A DNA stretch of 64,000 bases. Origin: JACDAN01 sp963721345. Its GTDB lineage: Bacteria > Actinomycetota > Thermoleophilia > Gaiellales > Gaiellaceae. Location of the stretch: positions 2,046,001 to 2,110,000 of the forward strand of contig CAVRIT010000001.1 of the NCBI GenBank assembly GCA_963721345.1, in the 5' to 3' direction. Positions 32,734-42,306 of the stretch are shown piece after piece (positions within the stretch are counted from its first letter, which is position 1; every line of letters starts with the position of its first letter). A program made the position numbers and the translations under genes. The notes beneath the pieces were generated by a model. It was given only the letters and a program-made list of their open reading frames with translations. It was not told the DNA's origin and ran no database searches.

Positions 32734-33672
32734 CTAGGCCGAGACCGGCTCGCGCGCGAGGATCGCCTCGGCGAGCTGGATCGCGTTCAGGGCCGCGCCC
32801 TTGCGGAGGTTGTCGTTCACGGCCCAGATCGAGAGGCCGCCGGGCTGCGTCGTGTCGTCGCGGATCCGTCCCACGAGCACCTCGTCGCGTCCTGCTGCGT
32901 CGGCGGGAGTCGGGTAGTCGGCGAGCGCGACGTGGGGCGCTTCGCCGAGAAGCTTTCGCGCCTGGTTCACCGTCAGCCGCTGCTCGGTCTCGACCCAGAT
33001 CGCCTGGGCATGGCCCACCAGAACCGGCACCCGCACGCAGGTCGCCTGGAGCGGGAGCTTCGGCAGGCCCAGGATCTTGCGCGTCTCCTCGCGAAGCTTC
33101 ATCTCCTCGTCGAACTCGTCGCCAAGGAGGGGCCAGTCCATCGCGAGATCGGCCTCCATCGGCTTGACCGCGCGCAGCCGCTCGATCCCCGGGTCGCCCG
33201 CACCTGACATCGACTGGTAGGTCGCAAGCCTCACGCGGCGCAACCCCGCCGCGTCGTGCAGGGGCTTGAGGACGCAGGAGAGCTGGATCGCGGAGCAGTT
33301 CGGGTTCGCGACGATCGGGCTCCCGTCGAGTGCCCGGTCGTTCACGCCCGCCACGACCAGCGGGATCCCCTCGGCGAGCCGGAACGCGTCGGACTTGTCG
33401 ACGCAGGTGATACCGGCCTCGGCGGTCGGGGGCACGAGCTCCTTGCTCGGCCCGGTGCCGACGGAGAAGAAACAGAGGTCGAGCCCGGCGGAGCGAAGGT
33501 TCTCCGGAGTCGCTTCCTCGACGGCGAGCGTGCCGTCCCCGAAGCCGACCTCGGATCCGGCAGACCGGGCTGACGCGAACGCGCGGACGTCGTCGAAGCC
33601 GCGCTGCGCGAGCAGCTCGAGCGTAACCGTTCCGACAGCCCCCGTGGCCCCGACGACGCCGAGCCTAGGCAT
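32734..33672 (-). CDS. asd: Aspartate-semialdehyde dehydrogenase
   Basis: A 312-aa enzyme reducing aspartyl phosphate for lysine, threonine and methionine synthesis. NADP loop GVVGATGAVGTVTLE, catalytic Cys in ANPNCSAIQL and His in VLVGHAQAIW. It overlaps the 3' end of lysC by 8 bp, so the two consecutive pathway steps are coupled. Confidence 0.95.
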   Translation of the reverse strand: MPRLGVVGATGAVGTVTLELLAQRGFDDVRAFASARSAGSEVGFGDGTLAVEEATPENLRSAGLDLCFFSVGTGPSKELVPPTAEAGITCVDKSDAFRLAEGIPLVVAGVNDRALDGSPIVANPNCSAIQLSCVLKPLHDAAGLRRVRLATYQSMSGAGDPGIERLRAVKPMEADLAMDWPLLGDEFDEEMKLREETRKILGLPKLPLQATCVRVPVLVGHAQAIWVETEQRLTVNQARKLLGEAPHVALADYPTPADAAGRDEVLVGRIRDDTTQPGGLSIWAVNDNLRKGAALNAIQLAEAILAREPVSA

Positions 33673-34957
33673 GGAGGCGCTCCGCTTCAGGGGTGTCGAG
33701 CTCGAAGGCGGCGTGCAGCGCCTGGACGGCGCGCTCGACCTCGTCCCGCGGCACGAAGCAGGCGATCTTGATCGGAGAAGTGTTCACGATCTGCGGCTCG
33801 ATCCCCTCGCTCGCGAGCGTGGAGAACGTCTTCCCGGCGATGCCCGGATGCGAACGCATTCCGGCTCCGACCACGCTCACCTTGCCGAGGTCGTCCCGCG
33901 ACGACCAGCGCAGGCCGAGCCCGTCGAGCGTCTTCGTCACCTCGTCGGTGTCGGAGAACGGCGCGGAGAACACGATCTCGGGCCCGGTCTGGATGATCGT
34001 GTCGACGCTGGCACCCGCATCCGCGAGCGCGTGGAAGAGCTCGGCGGCCTTCGCGCCCTCCACGCGGTAGATCGCCTCCTCGACGGTGTGCGTGACGCCG
34101 GAGATGATCGCCTTCTCGAGCATCCGTTCGTCCTCCTCCGCGACCCACGTGCCGTCCTCGTCCGAGAAGCTCGACCGCACGTGAAGCCTGACGCCGTGGT
34201 TGCGCGCGAACTCGACCGAGCGTAGCTGGAGCACCTTCGCGCCGCTCGCCGCCATCTCGAGCATTTCCTCGTAGCTGACGGCGTGGAGCTTCCGCGCGGT
34301 CGGCACGACTCGCGGATCCGCGGTGAAGACGCCCTCCACGTCCGTGTACATCTCGCACGCTTCGGCGCCGAGCGCCGCGGCGAGCGCGACGGCGGTCAGG
34401 TTCGAGCCCCCGCGGCCGAGCGTTGTCACGTCCTGGGCGGTCGAGACACCCTGGAAGCCAGCCACGAGCACGATCCGGTCCTCGTCGAGCGACTCGTGGA
34501 TGCGCCGCGCCCGCACGTCGACGATCTTCGCCTTGCCGTGCGCCGTGTCGGTGACGATCCCGGCCTGCGAGCCGGTCAGCGAGATGGCTTCGTGGCCCAG
34601 GTCGTGGATCGCCATCGCCGCCAGCGCGCACGAGACGCGCTCGCCGACCGAGATCAGCATGTCCATCTCTCGAGCGGCGGGGCGCGACGAGATCTCGTGG
34701 GCCAGGCGGACGAGCACGTCGGTCGTGTCGCCCATCGCGGAGAGGACGGCGACGACGCGGTTGCCGGCCTCGCGGGCCGCGACGAGGCGACGCGCCACGG
34801 ACTTGATCCGCTCGGTGTCGGCGACCGACGTCCCGCCGAACTTCATCACGACGGTCCCGGCGCGCGCCTGGATGTCGCCGGCGAGCTCCGGGACTCCTCG
34901 CCGTGGTCGTAGTGCTCTCCCGGCGATGCTGGCGTGGTTCTCGGTCGTGAGCACCAA
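33665..34957 (-). CDS. lysC: Aspartokinase
   Basis: A 430-aa reading with the kinase start VVMKFGGTSVAD, the TLGRGGSNLTAVAL block and two C-terminal ACT domains (SVDTIIQTGPEI; VSVVGAGMRSHPGIAG). The ACT domains suggest feedback control by lysine or threonine. The start is unsettled: GTG 34957 gives 35 extra residues, while ATG 34846 would remove the first beta strand of the kinase fold. I keep the longer form. Confidence 0.9.
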   Translation of the reverse strand: MVLTTENHASIAGRALRPRRGVPELAGDIQARAGTVVMKFGGTSVADTERIKSVARRLVAAREAGNRVVAVLSAMGDTTDVLVRLAHEISSRPAAREMDMLISVGERVSCALAAMAIHDLGHEAISLTGSQAGIVTDTAHGKAKIVDVRARRIHESLDEDRIVLVAGFQGVSTAQDVTTLGRGGSNLTAVALAAALGAEACEMYTDVEGVFTADPRVVPTARKLHAVSYEEMLEMAASGAKVLQLRSVEFARNHGVRLHVRSSFSDEDGTWVAEEDERMLEKAIISGVTHTVEEAIYRVEGAKAAELFHALADAGASVDTIIQTGPEIVFSAPFSDTDEVTKTLDGLGLRWSSRDDLGKVSVVGAGMRSHPGIAGKTFSTLASEGIEPQIVNTSPIKIACFVPRDEVERAVQALHAAFELDTPEAERLHA

Positions 34958-35646
34958 GCCAGAGGCCGCACTGCGCCAAGGCTAGACAGCCTTGGCAAGG
35001 GCGAGGGTGGGCTCTGGCGCGCGTGATCGCGGGCGAAGCCGCGTATCGCCGGGAGGGCGCGGCTCCGGCGGCCCGAGAGCGCGCGTCCGAGGGTTACCTC
35101 GTCGGCGTACTCGAGGTCGCCGCCGACCGGAAGGCCGCTCGCGAGTCGCGTGACGCGCACTCGGTCGCGCAGCCGGTCGGCGATGAACGACGCGGTCGCT
35201 TCGCCGGTCGTGTTCGGATTCGTCGCCAGCACGACCTCGACGACGCCGTCGCCGTCCACCCGGCGGAAGAGCTGGTCGATGCGCAGGTCCTCGGGATCGA
35301 CGCCGTCGAGCGGCGAGAGCGCGCCGCCGAGCACGTGGTAGAGCCCGCGGTACTCGTGTGTCCGCTCGAGCGAGAGGACGTCCGCCGGCTGCTCCACGAC
35401 GCAGATCACGGAGCGGTCGCGCCGGGTGTCGCGGCAGATTTCGCAGATCTCATCCTCTGTCCAGTTGCCGCAGTCGGTGCAGAAGCGGACACGCTCCTTG
35501 GCCTCGGTGAGGGCCGTCGCCAGCTCGAGCGCCTCGTCCTTGGATGCGCGCAGCAGGTGGAACGCGAGGCGCTGCGCCGTCCGCTGGCCCACGCCCGGCA
35601 GGCGCGTCAGCTGGGCGACGAGGTTTTCGACTGCAGGAGAGAGCAC
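34846..35646 (-). CDS. recR: Recombination protein RecR (C-terminus runs on)
   Basis: A RecFOR-pathway protein. HhH motif LPGVGQRTAQRLAFHLL, the four-Cys zinc finger CTDCGNWTEDEICEIC, and the Toprim domain with VVEQPADVLSLE and LGGALSPLDGV. RecR is about 200 aa, and homology ends at TLGRALSGRRSRAL (about 35050). The remaining 65 residues look like non-coding sequence and reach the lysC kinase core, so an indel near 35040 is likely. GTG 35646. In many bacteria recR follows ybaB; here a large inverted gene lies between them. Confidence 0.9.
   Translation of the reverse strand: MLSPAVENLVAQLTRLPGVGQRTAQRLAFHLLRASKDEALELATALTEAKERVRFCTDCGNWTEDEICEICRDTRRDRSVICVVEQPADVLSLERTHEYRGLYHVLGGALSPLDGVDPEDLRIDQLFRRVDGDGVVEVVLATNPNTTGEATASFIADRLRDRVRVTRLASGLPVGGDLEYADEVTLGRALSGRRSRALPAIRGFARDHARQSPPSPLPRLSSLGAVRPLAWCSRPRTTPASPGEHYDHGEESRSSPATSRRAPGPS
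34975..34996. terminator. Perfect hairpin between recR and lysC
   Basis: GCCAAGGCT-AGAC-AGCCTTGGC, a 9-bp stem with a 4-nt loop. No T-run follows on either strand, so it may be a weak terminator or processing site. It lies inside the apparent 3' run-on of recR, which argues that this stretch is not really coding. Confidence 0.4.
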
Positions 35647-35713
35647 GAATGAAATTCTGCCTGTCCCCGGCGGACGCGCCTCTGCGCCGTCCGCTCCAAT
35701 CGACTAGAACTAG

Positions 35714-38700
35714 GTGCTTCGAGTGCAGAGACGGACGCAGTTTCCCGTCGTGCTGCTCGCGATCGTTGCGGTCCTGCTCTCCGCCCGGGGCGACGCGCTC
35801 AGCGCTACGACCATCACGCTTCCAGCCGATTTCGCGGACGAGCTCGTCGCGTCGGTCTCCAACCCGACGGCGCTCGCATTCACACCCGACGGGCGGATGC
35901 TGATCACGCAGCAGCCCGGCCAGCTCCGCGTGTACCAGAGCGGCTCCCTGCTGTCGACGCCTGCACTGGATTTGAACACCCACCCGACTGACATCTGCAC
36001 GACGTCCGAGCGTGGCCTGCTCGGCGTCGAGGTCGATCCGAACTTCACCGCCAACAACTACATCTACCTCTACTGGAGCCCCGGAACATCGGGAAGCTGC
36101 AAGAACCGGCTGTCGCGCTTCACGATGACCGGGAACACCGTCTCGCTCGGCAGCGAGCTGATCCTCGTCAACAACATCCCGGCGCCGTTCGGGACGCACA
36201 ACGCGGGCGACGTCCACGTCGGCAAGGACGGCCACCTCTACGTCAGCGTCGGCGACGGCGGCTCCGACTACGCGGGGGACAGCGGCAGCGGCACGAACAA
36301 CGACGCGGCACGCGACATGCACGCGTTGGTCGGCAAGATCCTGAGGATCACGCGCGACGGCGGGATCCCGGCCGACAACCCGTTCGTCGGCCCGGGGACG
36401 GTCCGGTGCAACACGACCGGAACGACGACGGCGCCCAACAAGTGTCAGGAGATCTACGCGACGGGCCTCCGCAACCCGTTCCGGATCGCCTTCGACCCGA
36501 ACGCGCCCGGCGTGAAGTTCCACATCAACGACGTCGGCCAGAACCACTGGGAGGAGATCGACCTCGGGACGGCCGGCGCGGACTACGGCTGGAACGTGCG
36601 CGAGGGGCCGTGCGTGCGCGGGTCTACCTCCAATTGCGGGTCGCCGCCGGCGGGCATGACGAACCCGATCTTCAGCTACCAGCAGGGGAGCCCGAGCGGC
36701 TGCCGGGCGATCACCGGCGGCGCATTCGTTCCGGACGGCATCTGGCCCGCGGCCTACACGGGCTCGTACCTCTTCGCCGACTACGTCTGCGGGCGGATCT
36801 TCAAGCTCGACCAGAGCGGCGGCACGTACGCCCGGACAGACTTCGCCACCGCCCTCGGCTCGAACAGCGCGGTGCACCTGAAGTTCGGCCCGCACGGCGC
36901 CAGCCAGGCGCTCTACTACACGACCTACGAGGACAGCGGGTCGGTGCGGAAGATCGTCTACACGGGCAGCGCGAACCGCGTCCCCACCGCCGCGCTGTCC
37001 GCGAATCCGACCTCGGGCCCGGCGCCGCTGACCGTGAACTTCAACGGGTCGGGCAGCTCCGACCCGGACGGCGACGACCTCACCTACCTCTGGGACTTCG
37101 GCAACGGCCAGACCGCTTCGGGGTCGAGCTCGACGACCAGTCACACGTACACGAGCTCTGGGACGTTCACCGCGTCGCTGCGCGTGCGCGACGAGCACGG
37201 CGCGACCTCGACCGCAGCCGCCGTGCAGATCCAGTCCGGGAACACGGCGCCCACGCCGCTGATCGAGACGCCGTCGTCGACGGCGAAGTTCCGCGTGGGC
37301 GAGACGGTCGTCCTGCACGGAAGCGCGACGGATGCACAGGACGGCACGCTCGGCGCCAACCGCCTGAGCTGGCGCGTGCTGCGGCATCACGGGACGTCCC
37401 ACACGCACCCGTGGCTCTCAGACACGACCGGCAACGACATCCCGATCTCGACGCCCGCGCCGGAGGATCTCGCCACGTCGGCGACGAGCTTCCTGGAGGT
37501 CCGGCTGACGGCGACGGACTCCCAGGGGCTCTCGACGACGGTCACGCGGGAGTTCCGCCCGAATCTCGTCGACCTGACGTTCGCCACCCAGCCGGCAGGG
37601 CTCGAGCTCGAGGTCAACGGGGAGCAGGTGACCGCGCCGTTCACGTTCTCGTCGTGGGAGGCGTGGCAGTTCCCGGTCACCGCGCGGCGCCAGCAGGACG
37701 GTTCGGGGGCGACGTGGGTCTTCGACCACTGGTCCGACGGCGGGGCGGCGACGCACAGCGTCACCACCGGGACGGCGCCCGCGACCTACACGGCGACCTT
37801 CCGGCCGAATGCCGCGCCCGTGGCGACGGCCTCCTCGGTCTCGACGCCGGAGGACACGGCTCGGACCGTCACCCTTGGCGCGACAGACCCGGACGGCGAC
37901 GCGATGACGTTCGCGATCGAGCGGACGCCCGCGATGGGCGCGCTCGGCACGCTCGTCGGGTCGAGCGTCACGTACACGCCGGCCACGAACGCCAACGGCG
38001 CGGACAGCTTCGACTTCTCGGCGTCCGACGGGGCCGCAGCGTCCCCGGACACCACCGTCTCGATCGCCGTCACCGAGGTCAACGACGCGCCGAACGCCGT
38101 AGACGACACGACGACAGTCGCCGAAGACGGCAGCGTGCTGGTGGACGTCCGTGTGAACGACTCCAAGGGGCCGGCGAACGAGAGCACCCAGACGCTCGCT
38201 GTGTCCTCGGTGGGGACTCCCTCGCACGGCACCGCGGCGATCGAGGGCGGCAGTGTCCGCTACACGCCGCCGGCGAACTACTCGGGGCCGGCCTCGTTCG
38301 GGTACCAGGCCTGCGACAACGGGACAACCGCCGGCTCGCCGGCGCCGCTCTGCGACACCGCGACGGTCGGCGTGACCGTCTCACCGGTGAACGACGCGCC
38401 GGTGGCGGTGGACGACACCGCGCTGATCGCGGAGGACGGCGGCAGCGTGCTCGTCAACGTCCGGGCCAACGACACCGACCTCGACGGCAACCCCCTCAGC
38501 CTCACGGCCGTCACGCCGGGCGCGCAGACGAACGGCGTCGTCGCGATCGAGGCCGGCAGCGCTCGCTACACACCGGCCGCGAACTTCAACGGCCAGGGCC
38601 GCTTCGACTACACGATCTCGGACGGCGCGGGCGGCACGGACAGCGGCACCGTCGTCGTCTCGGTCACGCCGGTGAACGACGCGCCGGTCGCGGTCGACGA

Positions 38701-40390
38701 CACCGCCACGGTGGCCGAGGACGGAAGCGTGCTGGTGGACGTGCGGGCCAACGACACCGACCTCGAGGGCAACCCGATCGCTGTGACGGCGACGATCCCC
38801 GGCGGCCAGACGAACGGCGCCGTCGTGCTCGAGTCCGGCCAGGTGCGCTACACGCCGGCGCAGGACTTCAACGGCCAGGGACGCTTCGACTACACCGCCG
38901 CGGACGGGGCAGGCGGAACGGACACCGGCTCAGTCGTCGTGACCGTCACGCCGGTGAACGACGCGCCGGTCGCTGTCGACGACTCCGCCAGCGCCTCGCA
39001 GGGCGAGTCGATCCTCGTCGACGTTCTCGCCAACGACTCCGCCGGCCCGCCGAATGAGGTGGGACAGGTGATCTCGCTCTCGAGTGTCGGGACTCCGAGC
39101 CAGGGGACTGCCGCGATCGAAGCCGGGAAGATCCGCTACACGCCGCCCGCCGGATACACGGGCCCGGCTTCGTTCACCTACACCGCCTGCGACGACGGGG
39201 CCGGCGCTCCGTGCGACACGGGGACGGTCTCGGTGTCCGTCGGCAACGCCGCGCCGGTTGCGAGCGACCTCGCCGCGTCGGCGAGCGAGGACGCCGAGGT
39301 CGCGATCGAGCTCGCGGCCACCGATGCGAACGGCGACGCGCTCAGCTTCCAGCTCGTCTCCAGTCCGTCCCACGGGACGATCTCGTCGCTCTCGGAGCGG
39401 ACGGCCCGCTACCTGCCCGCGCCGAACTACCACGGGCCCGATGCGTTCACCTTCCGCGCCACGGACGGCCTGCTCACTTCGAACGTTGCAACGGTTTCCG
39501 TGAGCGTGCACGAGGTGAACGATCCGCCGACGGCGGGGCACGACACCGTCCTGACCGCGACCGACATCGCGCTGACGATCGACGTGCTGGCCAACGACTC
39601 CACAGGGCCACCGGACGAGGCAGGACAACGGCTGACCCTGGCCGGGGTCGGTGCGCCGGTGCACGGAACGACAAGCGTCTCCGGCGGCCTCGTCGTCTAC
39701 GTGCCGTCGCGGACGCACAACGGCCCAGACTCGTTCGCCTACACCGTCTGTGACGACGGCCGGAGTGGGGGGTCGACGGATCCCCGGTGCGCGACGGGAA
39801 CCGTCGACTTCGCGTTCTCCGCATTCGCCGCGCCGCGCAACGTCGCCGCGCCGAGAGTCGTCGGCGGCACACGAGCGGGGACCTTGGCGCGCGCCGAGAT
39901 CGGCACCTGGGACACGCCGCTGCTCGACACGGACTTCACGTGGCAGCGGTGCTCGGCTTCGGGCGTCGCCTGCGTCGCGATCCGAGCTGTGACCGGCGAG
40001 GAGTACCGGGCGCGTCTCGCGGATGTGGGCAAGACGCTCCGCGTCGTCGTGACGGCCCGCAACCGGTTCGGCTCGGGCTCGGCGACCTCCGCTCCCGGTC
40101 GTCCGGTCGCGACGCCCGTCGAGCTAGGCGCCGTGAGGCACCGAGGGGACGACTGGGTGCTGCTGCGAAACCGGACGCAGACGACCGTCCCGCTCGCCGG
40201 TTGGAGCGTGAGCGACGCTGCCGGCCTCGCTCATCGCTTCCGAGGCGGGACGATCGGCCCGCTGCGCACGCTTCGCGTCGACACGCGTGACGTCTTCGGA
40301 GCACGTGACGTCGCGACGCTGCGGCTGCCCGGCGGCCGCATCGCCGACACCTGCGCCTACCGCGCGAGGCGTGCCGTAGCGGCGTGCTAG
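35714..40390 (+). CDS. Giant secreted protein: sorbosone dehydrogenase, PKD, cadherin-like repeats, lamin-tail
   Basis: 1558 aa. Signal peptide to about residue 32; GSDH propeller about 33-420 (NPTALAFTPDGRMLITQQ, GLRNPFRIAFDP); PKD about 425-510; His-rich module RHHGTSHTHP about 555; WSDGG module about 675; then six or more Big/cadherin-like repeats (VNDAPVAVDDTA) about 695-1370; a final Ig-like unit, and a lamin-tail-like end (WVLLRNRTQTTVPLAGWSV). It is probably a surface or matrix protein. It is inserted in reverse orientation between ybaB and recR. Its stop shares CTAG with ybaB. Confidence 0.88.
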   Translation: MLRVQRRTQFPVVLLAIVAVLLSARGDALSATTITLPADFADELVASVSNPTALAFTPDGRMLITQQPGQLRVYQSGSLLSTPALDLNTHPTDICTTSERGLLGVEVDPNFTANNYIYLYWSPGTSGSCKNRLSRFTMTGNTVSLGSELILVNNIPAPFGTHNAGDVHVGKDGHLYVSVGDGGSDYAGDSGSGTNNDAARDMHALVGKILRITRDGGIPADNPFVGPGTVRCNTTGTTTAPNKCQEIYATGLRNPFRIAFDPNAPGVKFHINDVGQNHWEEIDLGTAGADYGWNVREGPCVRGSTSNCGSPPAGMTNPIFSYQQGSPSGCRAITGGAFVPDGIWPAAYTGSYLFADYVCGRIFKLDQSGGTYARTDFATALGSNSAVHLKFGPHGASQALYYTTYEDSGSVRKIVYTGSANRVPTAALSANPTSGPAPLTVNFNGSGSSDPDGDDLTYLWDFGNGQTASGSSSTTSHTYTSSGTFTASLRVRDEHGATSTAAAVQIQSGNTAPTPLIETPSSTAKFRVGETVVLHGSATDAQDGTLGANRLSWRVLRHHGTSHTHPWLSDTTGNDIPISTPAPEDLATSATSFLEVRLTATDSQGLSTTVTREFRPNLVDLTFATQPAGLELEVNGEQVTAPFTFSSWEAWQFPVTARRQQDGSGATWVFDHWSDGGAATHSVTTGTAPATYTATFRPNAAPVATASSVSTPEDTARTVTLGATDPDGDAMTFAIERTPAMGALGTLVGSSVTYTPATNANGADSFDFSASDGAAASPDTTVSIAVTEVNDAPNAVDDTTTVAEDGSVLVDVRVNDSKGPANESTQTLAVSSVGTPSHGTAAIEGGSVRYTPPANYSGPASFGYQACDNGTTAGSPAPLCDTATVGVTVSPVNDAPVAVDDTALIAEDGGSVLVNVRANDTDLDGNPLSLTAVTPGAQTNGVVAIEAGSARYTPAANFNGQGRFDYTISDGAGGTDSGTVVVSVTPVNDAPVAVDDTATVAEDGSVLVDVRANDTDLEGNPIAVTATIPGGQTNGAVVLESGQVRYTPAQDFNGQGRFDYTAADGAGGTDTGSVVVTVTPVNDAPVAVDDSASASQGESILVDVLANDSAGPPNEVGQVISLSSVGTPSQGTAAIEAGKIRYTPPAGYTGPASFTYTACDDGAGAPCDTGTVSVSVGNAAPVASDLAASASEDAEVAIELAATDANGDALSFQLVSSPSHGTISSLSERTARYLPAPNYHGPDAFTFRATDGLLTSNVATVSVSVHEVNDPPTAGHDTVLTATDIALTIDVLANDSTGPPDEAGQRLTLAGVGAPVHGTTSVSGGLVVYVPSRTHNGPDSFAYTVCDDGRSGGSTDPRCATGTVDFAFSAFAAPRNVAAPRVVGGTRAGTLARAEIGTWDTPLLDTDFTWQRCSASGVACVAIRAVTGEEYRARLADVGKTLRVVVTARNRFGSGSATSAPGRPVATPVELGAVRHRGDDWVLLRNRTQTTVPLAGWSVSDAAGLAHRFRGGTIGPLRTLRVDTRDVFGARDVATLRLPGGRIADTCAYRARRAVAAC
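38083..39720 (+). repeat. Tandem coding repeats (VNDAPVAVDDTA units)
   Basis: Units of about 95 codons open with GTGAACGACGCGCCGGT-like DNA at roughly 38083, 38388, 38669 and 38950, with degenerate copies further on. The middle copies are nearly identical at the DNA level, indicating recent duplication. Confidence 0.7.
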
Positions 40391-40701
40391 AGGCCGGGGA
40401 GGTCGAGCCCGCCGGTGAGCCCGCCCAGACGCGTCTGAGCGAGCGTGTTGGCCGACCGCAGCGACTCGTTCACCGCGGCGAGGATCATGTCCGCGAGGAG
40501 CTCCGGGTCGTCCGGGTCGATCGCCTCGGGCGCGATCGTGATCCCCTGGATCTCGCCGGCGCCGTTCGCGACCACCTTCACCATCCCGCCGCCCGCAGAC
40601 GCCTCGACCGTCTCCGTGGCGAGCTCCTCCTGAGCCTTCGCCATCTCGGCCTGCATCTGCTGGACCTGCTCCATCATCTTGTTGATGTCCATGCCCTTCA
40701 C
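40387..40701 (-). CDS. Nucleoid-associated protein, YbaB/EbfC family
   Basis: A 104-aa DNA-binding protein: MDINKMMEQVQQMQAEMAKA is the helical dimer part, GMVKVVANGAGEIQGI the beta sheet. GTG 40701 overlaps the dnaX stop as GTGA; the alternative is ATG 40692. dnaX-ybaB order is conserved in bacteria; recR, the usual third gene, is 4.7 kb away behind an inverted gene. Confidence 0.9.
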   Translation of the reverse strand: MKGMDINKMMEQVQQMQAEMAKAQEELATETVEASAGGGMVKVVANGAGEIQGITIAPEAIDPDDPELLADMILAAVNESLRSANTLAQTRLGGLTGGLDLPGL

Positions 40702-42278
40702 TGCTCGACTTCTCGGGCGTCGAAGGTGTGCTTGATCTTCTCCACGAACTCCTCCTCGCTCAGCGGGCGCTGCTCTTCCTCCTCGGGTTCCCCGTTCTCC
40801 CCGACGACGAACGTGAGGGCGAACCGGCGGCCCGTCACCTCGTAGAGCGCGTCGAGCAGCAGCGTCGCGTTCTTCGGCTCCTCGGCGAGGTTGCGGTGGA
40901 AGGAGGCGGCGGCCGGAAACTCGAGCGTCAGCGTGTCGCCCGCGAGGCCGGACGGATGGGCCTCGCGCAGGACCGAGGCCGTCGGGATCGAGCGCTGCTC
41001 GACGGCCGGAATCACCGCGCGCTGCCACGCATCCTGGAGCTGCTCGAGCTCGACCGGCGGCGGTGCGGGCGGAGGTGACGGCTCGCGAGCCGACGGCTCG
41101 GCCTCCACGGGCGTGGACGCAGGTGCGTCGGTAGGAGCGTGCCCCCGGCGCTCCAGCTGCTCGATCCGAAAGGCGAGCGACTCGCGGTCGAGGTCGGCGC
41201 CGGGCCGCGTCACCTTGATCAGCGCGAGCTCGAGCGGCAGACGTGGATCGCCGCCCTGGCGCGCATCGTCGACGGCGACGGCGAGGAGGTCGCAAAGGCG
41301 GATCACCGTGGGCTCGGGGAGCTGGTTCGCCTGGGCGCGAAGCCGCTCACGGGTCTCGTCGGTGAGCGGGAGCGAGTCGGGGACCTCGCCGAGATGCTGG
41401 ACGAGGAGCAGGTGACGAAGGTGCTCGAGCAGCGCGGTCACGAGCCGCCCGAGGTCCTGGCCCTGCTCCGAGAGCTCCTCGACGAACTGCAGCGTCCCCG
41501 CGACGTCGTGGTCGACGATCAGGTCGCAGAGCCGGAAGAGCGCCTCCTCCTCCACCGCGCCGAGTAGCTGGAGAACGGCCTGGACCGTCACCTTCCCCTC
41601 GGTGGCCGCCGCGAGCTGGTCGAGGGTCGACTCGGCGTCGCGGTACGCGCCGCGGGCGCCCCGGGCGATCAGCGCCAGCGCCGCGTCGGGCGCCTCGATC
41701 CCCTCCGCGTCGGCGATCCGCCGCAGCTTCTGGATCAGATCCGGCAGCCGCGGCCGGGAGAAGACGAAGGTCTGGCAGCGGGAACGGACGGTGGGGAGCA
41801 TCTTGGACACGTCCGTGGTGCAGAAGACGAAGACGAGGTGCGGCGGAGGCTCCTCGATCAGCTTGAGCAGCGCGTTGAAGGCGGCATCCGTCAGCTGGTG
41901 CGCCTCGTCGAGGATGTAGACCTTGTAGCGCCCCTCGACCGGCTGGAGCACGACACGATCCCGGATCTCGCGGATGTCGTCGATCCCGCGCTGCGACGCC
42001 GCGTCCATCTCGATCACGTCGAGCGAGACCCCGTTGGCGATCGCCACGCACGAGTGGCAGGTGCGGTCGGGCTTCGTCGTCGTCCCCTGCGCACAGTTGA
42101 GCGCCTTGGCGAGGATGCGCGCGAGCGACGTCTTCCCCGTCCCGCGCGGCCCGGCGAAGAGGTACGCCTGCCGAACCTGCCCGGCCTCGATGGCGTTCCT
42201 GAGGGTGCGGACGACCGCCTCCTGCCCCACGACCTCGTCGAAGTCCTGCGGGCGATATTTGCGGTAGAGAGCGGTCAC
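40698..42278 (-). CDS. dnaX: DNA polymerase III gamma/tau subunit
   Basis: 526 aa. Clamp-loader ATPase: MTALYRKYRPQDFDEVVGQ, Walker A AGPRGTGKTS, zinc cysteines in NCAQGTTTKPDRTCHSC, Walker B VYILDEAHQL. A Pro/Glu-rich linker and a C-terminal domain follow, ending in an acidic tail (EEEEQRPLSEEE). GTG start. No slippery A-run for a gamma form was noticed. The SRP RNA gene lies directly upstream on the same strand. Confidence 0.95.
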   Translation of the reverse strand: MTALYRKYRPQDFDEVVGQEAVVRTLRNAIEAGQVRQAYLFAGPRGTGKTSLARILAKALNCAQGTTTKPDRTCHSCVAIANGVSLDVIEMDAASQRGIDDIREIRDRVVLQPVEGRYKVYILDEAHQLTDAAFNALLKLIEEPPPHLVFVFCTTDVSKMLPTVRSRCQTFVFSRPRLPDLIQKLRRIADAEGIEAPDAALALIARGARGAYRDAESTLDQLAAATEGKVTVQAVLQLLGAVEEEALFRLCDLIVDHDVAGTLQFVEELSEQGQDLGRLVTALLEHLRHLLLVQHLGEVPDSLPLTDETRERLRAQANQLPEPTVIRLCDLLAVAVDDARQGGDPRLPLELALIKVTRPGADLDRESLAFRIEQLERRGHAPTDAPASTPVEAEPSAREPSPPPAPPPVELEQLQDAWQRAVIPAVEQRSIPTASVLREAHPSGLAGDTLTLEFPAAASFHRNLAEEPKNATLLLDALYEVTGRRFALTFVVGENGEPEEEEQRPLSEEEFVEKIKHTFDAREVEQ

Positions 42279-42306
42279 GGCTGCGGCCGATCCGATTCAA
42301 TCAGAT

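Noticed and set aside
35450..37408. 652-codon minus-strand ORF across the secreted dehydrogenase gene
   Set aside because: Low-complexity Arg/Ala/Val shadow; the plus strand has clear signal peptide, propeller and PKD motifs.
38083..39720. Repeat array considered as CRISPR
   Set aside because: Repeats are about 285 bp, in frame and coding for Ig/cadherin-like domains; no short repeats with unique spacers.
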